The notes beneath the pieces were generated by a model, which was given only the letters and a program-made list of their open reading frames with translations, was not told the DNA's origin and searched no databases. The position numbers and the translations under genes are program-made. Shown here one piece after another: positions 1 to 5,930 of a stretch of 11,988 nt of DNA; positions within the stretch are counted from its first letter, which is position 1; the number at the start of each line of letters is the position of its first letter. This stretch comes from Actinomycetota bacterium. Lineage in GTDB: Bacteria > Actinomycetota > Actinomycetes > Propionibacteriales > Propionibacteriaceae. Location of the stretch: contig JACRAA010000483.1 of NCBI GenBank assembly GCA_016213595.1, forward strand, positions 1 to 11,988. The letters run 5' to 3'.

Positions 1-78
1 CCGGTGGCCTCGCGCGCCTGGCGGCAATACCGGACGTTCGGGACTGTGTTAGGTACGAGCATGGTCGGTCGATGGGTT

Positions 79-106
79 CAGATACGCGTCGGCGGTCGCG
101 TATCTG
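79..106. promoter_or_regulatory. Perfect 10-bp inverted repeat (operator or hairpin)
   Basis: The arms CAGATACGCG (79-88) and CGCGTATCTG (97-106) are exact reverse complements around an 8-nt centre. The dyad lies about 100 bp upstream of the favoured start of the membrane-protein gene. It could be an operator (a TetR-like dimer site is one possibility) or the terminator hairpin of a gene left of the window; no U-rich tail follows. Its presence argues against translation starting at the ATG at 72. The structure is seen directly; the role is inferred. Confidence 0.5.
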
Positions 107-206
107 CCAGCGAATGCACGTCGTGCTCTCGCTTCGCCTTCTGGGGTTTTCGGGCATGGTCCTCATGTTCGACCTGAATGGCGGAGCTGTGTGCGACCAT
201 CGGTGC

Positions 207-893
207 GTGAGCCCGGAAGACGACGTGGATCCAGACGAGGCGGCGAGGACATCGAGACCGGTTCTTCACCAAAGGACGTCAGATCCGAAGGCGCTCAAGG
301 TCGTGATCTGGCTCGTCATCGCACTCGTGATCTTCGTACTCGTGGGGTCGTATGTCTCCAACGAGTACAGCCGCGCGTTCGGCGGCAATCACAGCGCTAC
401 CGACTGGACCGTGACCACCGCGCGGAACAAGGGCAAGCCGGTCGCTGAGAAAGAACGTGACCGGCTCCTGACCGTGCTCGCGCCGGTGCTGGGCAGCCCT
501 GCCCTCACGGCCCTGATCGATGAGTGCGGGCCGAGTGTTCTGGAGAACGTTTTGTCGAGCAGCATCTCCTGCACCCGCGAGTACGTCCTGTACTTCCCCA
601 CCCCCAGCGAACCGCCTCTGGCATCCGTGATCTCGAAAGTCGTGGCAGCAGACGCCGGGACTTCTCCTCCGATCGACCGGCAGGCAACTCCGGGCTACAT
701 CTCTCAGTCATCCGTGGACTACCTGTCAGGTTGGGTGCTGATCACGTCAAAGCCGGCGATAGCTAACGCCTTCCTCGGTCTCCGACAGCTCAAGACGGTC
801 ACCGAAGAGGAAGGCTGGCCGGAGCTTTTGGCGGCCGCATCGACGGGAACCAACGTCGTCGTCACGTACCGCCTCATCTACTTCACCGGCTGA
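207..893 (+). CDS. Single-pass membrane protein of unknown family
   Basis: I do not recognise this protein. Read from the GTG at 207 it has 228 residues: a short acidic cytosolic N-terminus, one strong membrane helix (about residues 28-50) and an extracytoplasmic domain of about 175 residues that ends in a hydrophobic YRLIYFTG tail. Two cysteines, C107 and C122, flank a predicted helix and could form a disulfide. The frame is also open upstream to an ATG at 72, with other ATGs at 114, 156 and 165, but none has a clear ribosome site, the extra residues look non-coding, and a 10-bp dyad sits at 79-106; hence the GTG is preferred with low certainty. Codon use is less GC3-biased than in the other genes. 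No partner gene is adjacent on the right, where a 512-bp gap follows. Confidence 0.6.
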   Translation: MSPEDDVDPDEAARTSRPVLHQRTSDPKALKVVIWLVIALVIFVLVGSYVSNEYSRAFGGNHSATDWTVTTARNKGKPVAEKERDRLLTVLAPVLGSPALTALIDECGPSVLENVLSSSISCTREYVLYFPTPSEPPLASVISKVVAADAGTSPPIDRQATPGYISQSSVDYLSGWVLITSKPAIANAFLGLRQLKTVTEEEGWPELLAAASTGTNVVVTYRLIYFTG

Positions 894-995
894 CGCGGCC
901 CGGGAGACCCCGCGGGAACGTGCGCCGCAGACCAAAGCGGATCGAGTTGGACCGCCAAAGTTGCCCTCATTCCTAGCCCCTGCTCGCTGTTGAAA

Positions 996-1035
996 CTCAA
1001 ACGGCCAAAGTTACGGCTATCTGGCCCGTTTCGAG
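996..1035. repeat. Imperfect hairpin, 12-bp stem with two bulged C
   Basis: Positions 996-1007 (CTCAAACGGCCA) pair with 1022-1035 (TGGCCCGTTTCGAG) if one C in the 1025-1027 run and C1032 are bulged, leaving a 14-nt loop. One of the AAAGTT motifs overlaps the left arm and loop. It may form in RNA or be a protein-binding dyad; no tail of U residues follows in either direction. Confidence 0.4.
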
Positions 1036-1202
1036 ATCGATTCCCCGCAACTTTCGCGGTTCACCAGTCTTTGGGACGGCGGGACACGATGCGTCAGCGC
1101 CACTTTGTCGGTTCAAGGACGAGTGCTTATGCGGACGATCGCGAGACTCGCTCATCGGCAGTTCCGCGCCCGACGTGGGTTTAAGCGAAGGCGCTGTCAT
1201 CG

Positions 1203-1247
1203 GCATGATCGGACCCCCGCGGGCGGCGCTCCGCCTCCGAATCATGC
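1203..1247. repeat. Stacked hairpin (11-bp outer stem plus inner GC stem)
   Basis: The left arm GCATGATCGGA (1203-1213) pairs with TCCGAATCATGC (1236-1247) with only A1240 bulged. Directly against the right arm sits a second perfect hairpin, GGCGG (1222-1226), CGCT loop, CCGCC (1231-1235). The two stems could stack coaxially across the unpaired C-rich stretch 1214-1221. The structure ends about 160 nt before the start of the sugar isomerase gene, so it could lie in its 5' leader, or be a terminator or a REP-like palindromic unit. No known riboswitch class is recognised. Confidence 0.45.
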
Positions 1248-1368
1248 TCCTACCTGCACGCCAGACGACACTCAGGAACCTATTCGAGGCGTCTGCTTCC
1301 GCTCGCCCCGTCTACCAGGAGCAGCAGGCGCGAGCCTCCGACCCGACTCCACGTACATCCCTCGATGC

Positions 1369-1387
1369 GATATTGTCCTGACATATC
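1369..1387. promoter_or_regulatory. Candidate GntR-like operator upstream of the sugar isomerase gene
   Basis: The AT-rich stretch GATATTGTCCTGACATATC contains the dyad TGTC-CT-GACA (1374/1375-1384 core) flanked by GATAT and ATATC ends. It lies 19 bp before the ATG, next to the ribosome site, where a repressor would block transcription or elongation. Short TNGTC-GACNA dyads are typical of GntR-family regulators of sugar and sugar-acid genes, so this is a plausible operator. No regulator gene is in the window. No good -35/-10 pair is evident. Confidence 0.35.
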
Positions 1388-1405
1388 AGCGAGCGAGGAG
1401 AGTAC

Positions 1406-2317
1406 ATGTCCGTCACCGTGGCCGGGGCGCCCGTCAGCTTCGGCGTCTTCGAGCTGACACCCGGCTCCGACGACCTGGTCCTGCCCACCGCCGACGAGGT
1501 CTGCGCCACCCTGCAGGAGACCGGCTACCTGGGCGTCGACTCGGGTCCGATCGGCTTCCTCGGACGCGGCGACGAGCTGCGCGAGAGGCTCGCACGGTAC
1601 GGGCTCGAGCTCTGCGGGGGCTGGGTCGACCTGCCCTTCTCGGACGACGCCGCGTTCTCCGCCGCACTGCCCACGCTCGACGCTGCCCTGGACGTGTTCA
1701 CGTCCGTGGTCGAGGCCTCGCCGTCACGGCTTCCCCTGCCGACGCTCGCCGACTCCGGCGACGCGCTGCGCAAGGCGAACCCCGGTGGCGGGGCCGGCCA
1801 CACCCTGGACGCAGACGGCTGGGCGTCACTGGCCAAGAACGTCGCCGTGGCCGCCGCCCGCATCCGTGACGCGGGCCTCGAGCCCACGTTCCACCACCAC
1901 GCGTGCACGTTCGTGGAGACGCCCGACGAGATCGACCACTTCCTGGAGCTCACGGACGTGGGCCTCACGTTCGACTCCGGCCACCTGCTGCTCGGCGGTG
2001 GAGACGTCCTGGAGGGCTGGCGGCGCTGGCGTGACCGTATCAACCACCTCCACCTCAAGGACGTACGGGTCGAGCTGGCCCGTGACATCGTCGAGCGCAA
2101 GGGCGGGATGATCGACGTCTGGTCCGGGGGCACGTTCGTACCGTTCGGCGCTGGCGACCTGCCGATGAGCACGTTCCTCGGCGAGGTGGTCGCAGCCGGC
2201 TTCGACGGCTGGCTGGTCGTCGAGCAGGACCTCTACCCGAGGCCGGGCATCGACTCGCTCCCTCAGGTGCGCGCGGACCACGCGAGCAACCGGGCGGCAC
2301 TCCGTACCTGGGTGTGA
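1406..2317 (+). CDS. Sugar phosphate isomerase/epimerase (IolE-like TIM barrel)
   Basis: This 303-residue protein fits the xylose isomerase-like TIM-barrel family (AP-endonuclease-2 fold), which includes inosose dehydratase (IolE), hydroxypyruvate isomerase and sugar epimerases. Visible family marks are the N-terminal APVSFGVFE strand, the HHH cluster at residues 163-165, the FDSGH motif (D190, H193), the HLHLKD motif (H214, H216, D219) and the late VVEQD strand (E273); Asp, His and Glu at such places bind a divalent metal. The length is normal for the family. The ATG has a clean AGGAG 5 nt upstream (1396-1400). The gene stands alone: it converges on ppk2 36 bp downstream and has a 512-bp gap upstream. 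It is probably a cytosolic enzyme of myo-inositol or related sugar catabolism; the substrate cannot be read from sequence, so no symbol is given. Confidence 0.85.
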   Translation: MSVTVAGAPVSFGVFELTPGSDDLVLPTADEVCATLQETGYLGVDSGPIGFLGRGDELRERLARYGLELCGGWVDLPFSDDAAFSAALPTLDAALDVFTSVVEASPSRLPLPTLADSGDALRKANPGGGAGHTLDADGWASLAKNVAVAAARIRDAGLEPTFHHHACTFVETPDEIDHFLELTDVGLTFDSGHLLLGGGDVLEGWRRWRDRINHLHLKDVRVELARDIVERKGGMIDVWSGGTFVPFGAGDLPMSTFLGEVVAAGFDGWLVVEQDLYPRPGIDSLPQVRADHASNRAALRTWV

Positions 2318-2353
2318 GTGGCCGAGCCCGACGCCCCCTCCTCCCGGTGACCC

Positions 2354-3283
2354 TCAGTCGCCGACCGTCTCCCGCGCACGCTTGACGATCAGCGGGTCCG
2401 GGTCGCCCACGACGGCGCCGTCCTTGTCCGCGTAGTCGAACTGGCTCAGGTAGTGGCGCATCGCGTTGAGCCGCGCGCGCTTCTTGTCGTTGCTGCGGAC
2501 CATGAACCAGGGAGCATGGTCGGTGTCCGTCCGCGCGAGCATCTCCTCCTTGGCCCTCGTGTAGTCGTCCCAGCGCCCCAGCGACTCGAGGTCCATCGGA
2601 GACAGCTTCCAGCGCCGTACCGGGTCGATCTGGCGGATCGCGAAGCGTGTTCGCTGCTCCCGTTGCGTGACGGAGAACCAGAACTTCGTGAGATGCGTGC
2701 CGGCGTCGACGATCATCCTCTCGAGCTCCGGGGCCTGCTTCATGAACACGTCGTACTCGTCCTGCGTACAGAACCCCATCACGCGCTCGACGCCCGCCCG
2801 GTTGTACCAGGACCGGTCGTACAGCACGATCTCGCCGCTCGTCGGGAACTGCTCGATGTAGCGCTGGAAGTACCACTGGCCGGCTTCGCGAACGCTGGGC
2901 GTGGTGAGTGCCACGACCCGGACCGCGCGCGGGTTGAGGTGCTCGGTGAAGCGCTTGATGGTTCCGCCCTTGCCGGCGGCGTCGCGGCCCTCGAACACGA
3001 TGATGGACCGCATCCCGTTGTCCTGGCCCCAGTACTGGAGCTTGAGCAGCTCGATCTGGAGCAGGTACTTCTCCCGCTCGTACGCTTCGCGGGTCATCAG
3101 CTCGTCGTACGGGTAGTCCTGACGCCACGTCTCGACCGCCCGGCCACCGGGGTCGATGAGCTGGGGATCGGGACTCTCGCCGTTCGTGACCGTGTAGCCC
3201 TGCGCGACGAGCCGGTCGATGAACTCGCGCAGGTTGTCCTCGGGCTCGGGCACGAGCTCGTCGAACTCCACGGGACCGTTCAC
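2354..3283 (-). CDS. ppk2: Polyphosphate kinase 2 (PPK2)
   Basis: PPK2 enzymes transfer phosphate between polyphosphate and nucleotides (NDP or NMP). This 309-residue protein has the single-domain PPK2 layout: Walker A GRDAAGKGG at residues 99-107, Walker B region YDRSWYNRAGVE at 155-166, and a basic lid module from about 206 to 230 containing QIDPVRRWKLSPMD. An N-terminal helical extension of about 70 residues leads into the KYLLQIELLKLQYW helix typical of the family. All catalytic motifs look intact. Translation starts at GTG 3283 with AGAGG (complement of 3291-3295) 7 nt upstream. It lies 88 bp downstream of the TED-like gene on the same strand, but a TAGGGT box at 3358-3363 suggests its own promoter. 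PPK2 links polyphosphate reserves to nucleotide pools in the cytosol; whether this one makes ATP or GTP is not decidable here. Confidence 0.93.
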   Translation of the reverse strand: MNGPVEFDELVPEPEDNLREFIDRLVAQGYTVTNGESPDPQLIDPGGRAVETWRQDYPYDELMTREAYEREKYLLQIELLKLQYWGQDNGMRSIIVFEGRDAAGKGGTIKRFTEHLNPRAVRVVALTTPSVREAGQWYFQRYIEQFPTSGEIVLYDRSWYNRAGVERVMGFCTQDEYDVFMKQAPELERMIVDAGTHLTKFWFSVTQREQRTRFAIRQIDPVRRWKLSPMDLESLGRWDDYTRAKEEMLARTDTDHAPWFMVRSNDKKRARLNAMRHYLSQFDYADKDGAVVGDPDPLIVKRARETVGD

Positions 3284-3299
3284 ATCCAGACCTCTTCTC

Positions 3300-3322
3300 G
3301 GGCCGCAGCCGGTAGTCGGCCC
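3300..3322 (-). promoter_or_regulatory. Hairpin in the ppk2 leader
   Basis: GGGCCG (3300-3305) and CGGCCC (3317-3322) are perfect complements around an 11-nt loop, with a shorter competing stem inside (GCCG 3308-3311 with CGGC 3317-3320). It lies just upstream of the ppk2 ribosome site and would be in its leader if transcription starts near 3350. It may be leader structure or a weak terminator for the TED-like gene. Confidence 0.3.
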
Positions 3323-3357
3323 CGCGGGCGACCAGGGGCTCCACGGGGCGTACGGCC

Positions 3358-3363
3358 ACCCTA
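3358..3363 (-). promoter_or_regulatory. Candidate -10 box (TAGGGT) for ppk2
   Basis: Reading leftward the sequence is CTAGGGTGG, which matches the actinobacterial TANNNT -10 form. The same TAGGGTG heptamer precedes the DUF302 and GH28 genes. It would give a leader of about 70 nt. No good -35 box is seen 16-18 bp upstream, so the call is modest. Confidence 0.35.
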
Positions 3364-3371
3364 GCCAGCGC

Positions 3372-4253
3372 TCAGCCGGCGAGGATCTGGTCGACCACGA
3401 CTCCTGACTCGGCCGACACCGTCACGAGCTGACGGCTCTCTGCACCGCCGCGTCGGCCCTCGGCCCGGAGATGCTCCGCCGGGAGATGAGGCGGTTCCGC
3501 GGTGAGCAGCCGAGCCCGTACGGCGCCGTGCCGCAGGGTGATCCGGCGTCGGGCGCCGCGGAGGTGGAACCGCTGGCCGGGGACGACCACTCCGGCGAGG
3601 GAGCGGCCGTCGAGGTCGACGACCTCCGCGCCGCCGATCTCGACAGCGCTCACGCCTGCCACGAAGTACCGGCGGCCGAGCGGGCCGAGGACCTCTCGTC
3701 GGCCACGGTCGGCGACACCGGCGCGGGCGAGCAGGTAGTCGTACAGGTGGCTGACGGCGAGCGGGTTCACGTGCCGCGCGTCCAGCTCCGGGCCGCCTGT
3801 GACGCGCCAGACAGCGGCTTGGGTGGCGGCGACGGCGTGGGCGATGGTGAGCTCCTCAGCCGCCACGGCATAGCCCGCACGCCGTAGGCGTCGCCGAAGC
3901 TCGTCGAGCCCGACCCGGCCGTACCCCTGCGCCAGTACCTGCGTGAGCGTCCAGACGTCCGCCAGCCGTTCGGATCCCAGCCAGGCAGTCTCTCGGTACG
4001 CGGCCCCGTTCGGGACGGCCTCGAGGGCCGGGGGCGCACTCGGCGCCAGGGCGTACCCCGCGTGTCGCCCCTCGAGCTGGACGAGCTCCGTCTCGCTGCT
4101 GGTGCCGTCCGACCAGCGCACAGGGGTGCCGCGAAGGGTGGTGCGGATGGGGACCGGGTTCGCCCACAGCGGGCTGTACGGGAGGGCGACGCCGGGCAGC
4201 ACGGTCGCGTCGATGTCGGGGGCGTAGTGGTCGTAGGAACGAAGAGCGGTCAT
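3372..4253 (-). CDS. Thioester-domain (TED)-like protein lacking the thioester cysteine
   Basis: From ATG 4253 (AAGGA at 4263-4267, 9 nt upstream) the protein has 293 residues. Its middle reads like the TED of Gram-positive surface adhesins: a GYALAP strand at 66-71 where TEDs have YC(I/V)D, a YRETAW segment (86-91), helices around 98-140, then AATQAAVWRVTGG (142-154), matching the TED TQxAxW signature whose Gln forms the thioester, and a C-terminal beta-rich part (about 188-290) like the domain that follows TED in actinobacteria. Here Q145 is kept, but the Cys position is A68 and the whole protein has no cysteine, so the internal Cys-Gln bond cannot form. There is also no signal peptide, membrane helix or sorting motif, so a cytosolic place is likely. 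An alternative in-frame start at 4328 has no ribosome site. The family call is from memory of motifs and needs a profile search; function unknown. Confidence 0.65.
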   Translation of the reverse strand: MTALRSYDHYAPDIDATVLPGVALPYSPLWANPVPIRTTLRGTPVRWSDGTSSETELVQLEGRHAGYALAPSAPPALEAVPNGAAYRETAWLGSERLADVWTLTQVLAQGYGRVGLDELRRRLRRAGYAVAAEELTIAHAVAATQAAVWRVTGGPELDARHVNPLAVSHLYDYLLARAGVADRGRREVLGPLGRRYFVAGVSAVEIGGAEVVDLDGRSLAGVVVPGQRFHLRGARRRITLRHGAVRARLLTAEPPHLPAEHLRAEGRRGGAESRQLVTVSAESGVVVDQILAG

Positions 4254-4473
4254 GAGTCGGAGTCCTTGAGGGGGTTGCGCAGGCAGCGCTGGGTGGATGG
4301 GTCTGTCAGGCGACGCGACAACACCCACAGACCGCGGCGGCAGCAGCCGTCAGGACGCGGTCGGGACTCATGGGGGAGACGTTACGTGACGAAGGTGGCT
4401 GCGGCGAAACCGCCGTCTCGGATGGCGGGCGCACGTGGAGTCTGGCCTGCCGCTCCGGCCGTTCGTCCGCAGG

Positions 4474-4517
4474 TTGGGTGCTGAAGGGATTGGGTGCTGA
4501 CGAGGATTGGGTGCTGA
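4474..4517 (+). repeat. Three direct repeats TTGGGTGCTGA, 16-17 bp period
   Basis: Identical 11-bp units begin at 4474, 4490 and 4507; the intervening bases are purine-rich (GGGA, GAGGA type), so the unit extends to about GGATTGGGTGCTGACRA. Such iterons upstream of a promoter usually bind a regulator several times. They sit about 100-140 bp before the PepSY-like gene. A recent slippage duplication with no function is the alternative. Confidence 0.6.
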
Positions 4518-4542
4518 CAAGGAAGGACGGGAGCGGGATGAT
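4514..4542 (+). promoter_or_regulatory. Candidate sigma-70-type promoter for the PepSY-like gene
   Basis: CTGACA (4514-4519) and GATGAT (4537-4542) are separated by 17 bp and match the -35 and -10 consensus at 5/6 and 4/6 positions. The -35 box lies in the end of the third direct repeat, so a protein bound to the repeats would touch RNA polymerase. The leader would be about 65 nt. Confidence 0.4.
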
Positions 4543-4613
4543 AGGCCCGGGGGTACGGATGGGGGCGACATGGGCCGACGTATGCGGTTCACGGCTCGTA
4601 CGGATGGCTCTCC

Positions 4614-5327
4614 ATGAGCGTTCCCCGTCGGGCCGAGCCCACCCCGCGCTGGCTCCCGTGGGCAGTGGTGGCGGCAGCGACTGGGCTTCTGTTGGGGTCC
4701 GCCGCGTACGTGGCGTCGAGCGTGGGGACGTCGATCATCGCTCCGGGGGTGACCCAGGCCGGTCCGGCTGTAGGGGTGCCGATGCCGTACGACGTGGGGT
4801 CTGCGGCTCAGACCTACCCTTCTCGCGGCCCGATGGGGACGAGCAGCGCCCTGCGGACCCGCGTCTGGCTGGTCGGCGACGGCGTCCCAGTCATGACGAC
4901 CGCGGCTGCCCGGGACCGGGCACGCGCTGCGGCGACCCCCAGCAGACTGCACCCGGGTGAGGTGATGGAGTTCAGCGACAGCTTCTACGTGCAGCTGAAG
5001 GACGAGTCCGGCGTCCTGGCAGCGGAGGTCCTGGTCGACCCGTCGACAGGAGCTGTCTTCACCGAGTACGGACCGGCGATGACGTGGACGTCCCGTGCGA
5101 CCGCGTACCCGGTCTCTGCTGAGCGGGCGGTGGTCCTCGCCAATGCGTGGCTGTCGGCGAACGCCGCGGGGCAGAGCGTGAACAGTGCCGACCTGTTCCC
5201 CGGCCACTACACGATGCCCACACTCTCGGCGGGGAAGATCCTGGGCCTGCTGTCCGTGAACGCGACCACGGGGGCTGTGTGGTACCACACCTGGCACGGC
5301 GCGTTCGTCACCAAGGAGGATGCCTGA
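4614..5327 (+). CDS. Membrane-anchored PepSY-like protein
   Basis: This 237-residue protein has a short basic N-terminus, one membrane helix or uncleaved signal (about 14-36), a Pro/Gly-rich linker and two PepSY-like alpha/beta repeats outside the membrane: about 97-152 (AAARDRARAAA ... VLVDPSTGAVFTEYGP) and about 168-230 (SAERAVVLANAWL ... LLSVNATTGAVWYHTWHG). The 'xVxxxTGxV' strands ending each repeat are the PepSY mark; the final WYHTWHGAF adds His and aromatic residues. PepSY domains occur as inhibitors or chaperone-like modules in secreted peptidases and in membrane reductases; the exact job of stand-alone forms is unknown. The ribosome site is weak (GGATGG at 4601-4606). The next gene on the strand, DUF302, is 133 bp away and probably has its own promoter. 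A metal or redox stress role is inferred from context only. Confidence 0.75.
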   Translation: MSVPRRAEPTPRWLPWAVVAAATGLLLGSAAYVASSVGTSIIAPGVTQAGPAVGVPMPYDVGSAAQTYPSRGPMGTSSALRTRVWLVGDGVPVMTTAAARDRARAAATPSRLHPGEVMEFSDSFYVQLKDESGVLAAEVLVDPSTGAVFTEYGPAMTWTSRATAYPVSAERAVVLANAWLSANAAGQSVNSADLFPGHYTMPTLSAGKILGLLSVNATTGAVWYHTWHGAFVTKEDA

Positions 5328-5410
5328 CGTCGCTCCACCTGAGGAGGGTGTGAACGGGACGGACGTCGCCCGGCCACGCGATACACCTGCTGTCTCCAGA
5401 ACCGTCGCAC

Positions 5411-5416
5411 TAGGGT
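5411..5416 (+). promoter_or_regulatory. Candidate -10 box (TAGGGT) for the DUF302 gene
   Basis: CACTAGGGTGAAGG places a TAGGGT hexamer 45 bp before the ATG, giving a leader of roughly 35-40 nt. The -35 region is poor. The heptamer TAGGGTG is shared with the presumed promoters of ppk2 and the GH28 gene. A small 5-bp hairpin (5417-5431) lies at the presumed transcript start. Confidence 0.35.
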
Positions 5417-5460
5417 GAAGGAACGGCCTTCTTGACCGTGCCAGACGGCAGGAGCACGAG

Positions 5461-5853
5461 ATGAGCTACTCGCTCAGGACCACTGTCAACAAGCCCTTCG
5501 ACGCCACGGTTGCGGCCACTCGTCACGCCTTGGCCGCCCAGGGCTTCGGCGTCCTCACCGAGATCGACCTGGCTGCGACGCTCAAGAAGAAGCTCGACGT
5601 CGACATCCAGCCGCAGGTCATCCTGGGCGCCTGCAACCCCCCGAGTGCCTATCAGGCGCTGCAGGCCGAGGAGTCGATCGGCGTGCTCCTGCCCTGCAAC
5701 GTCGTCGTACGGTCGGTCGACGCGAACACGACGATCGTGGAGGCCATCGACCCTCGGACCATGCACGAGCTGACGGGCAACGACGCCATGCAGCCTGTGG
5801 CCGAGCGAGTGGGCGGGATGCTCCAGGCCACGCTGGACAGCCTGGGCGGCTGA
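5461..5853 (+). CDS. DUF302 domain protein
   Basis: The whole 130-residue protein is one DUF302 domain. Recognisable marks are the opening YSLRTTVNKPFDATVAATR strand-helix, the GFGVLTEID strand, the ILGACNPPSAYQAL segment and the GVLLPCNVVVR strand, with one cysteine in each of the last two, then a C-terminal helix. There is no signal peptide or membrane helix, so it should be cytosolic. The biochemical role of DUF302 is not established; family members are often found near sulfur, redox or heavy-metal genes. AGGAG (5450-5454) lies 6 nt before the ATG. It follows the PepSY-like gene on the same strand and converges on the His/Met-rich gene 77 bp downstream. Confidence 0.9.
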   Translation: MSYSLRTTVNKPFDATVAATRHALAAQGFGVLTEIDLAATLKKKLDVDIQPQVILGACNPPSAYQALQAEESIGVLLPCNVVVRSVDANTTIVEAIDPRTMHELTGNDAMQPVAERVGGMLQATLDSLGG

Positions 5854-5930
5854 TCCCGCCCGTCCCGTACACCCAGCACCCTGCCGGTCCCCCTCAAGCA
5901 GGCTGTTGCGACCTGATGCCGCCACCGGCG

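Larger units (their letters stand above)
894..1405. other. 512-bp gene-free region with structured elements
   Basis: No open frame here has convincing codon bias, start and ribosome site. The stretch is more AT-rich than its surroundings, mainly in its left part. It holds a cluster of short AAAG-containing motifs (931-1111), two imperfect hairpins (996-1035 and 1203-1247) and, just before the next gene, a TGTC-CT-GACA dyad. It could be a long leader and control region for the sugar isomerase gene, a decayed mobile element, or an unrecognised small RNA locus. The sequence does not decide between these. Confidence 0.5.
4254..4613. other. Divergent control region between TED-like and PepSY-like genes
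   Basis: This 360-bp gap holds the ribosome site of the leftward TED-like gene, a 7-bp dyad GGTCTGT (4300-4306) / ACAGACC (4327-4333) with a 20-nt spacer, three direct repeats of TTGGGTGCTGA (4474-4517) and a candidate rightward promoter next to the last repeat. An open frame running through it rightward from 4370 lacks codon bias and a ribosome site and is not counted as a gene. Confidence 0.5.

Noticed and set aside
1203..1247. Known riboswitch
   Set aside because: The fold does not match the core of any class I can recall, and conserved riboswitch sequence blocks are missing.
894..1405. Insertion sequence remnant
   Set aside because: No transposase fragment, no clear terminal inverted repeats with target duplication; only short motifs, so it is reported as structure of unknown origin.
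1105..1869. Plus-strand open frame through the gap and into the isomerase gene
   Set aside because: Arg-rich shadow frame; the isomerase frame has the ribosome site and conserved motifs.
2055..3359. Long minus-strand open frame (434 codons) over the ppk2 gene
   Set aside because: It is an alternate frame of GC-rich coding DNA; the product is Arg/Pro/Gly-rich without domains, while the overlapping frame encodes an intact PPK2.
4474..4517. Short CRISPR-like array
   Set aside because: Repeats are only 11-17 bp with almost no spacer and no cas genes nearby; they fit iterons instead.
4370..4960. Plus-strand open frame through the iteron region
   Set aside because: No ribosome site or domain; it runs out of frame over the PepSY-like gene.
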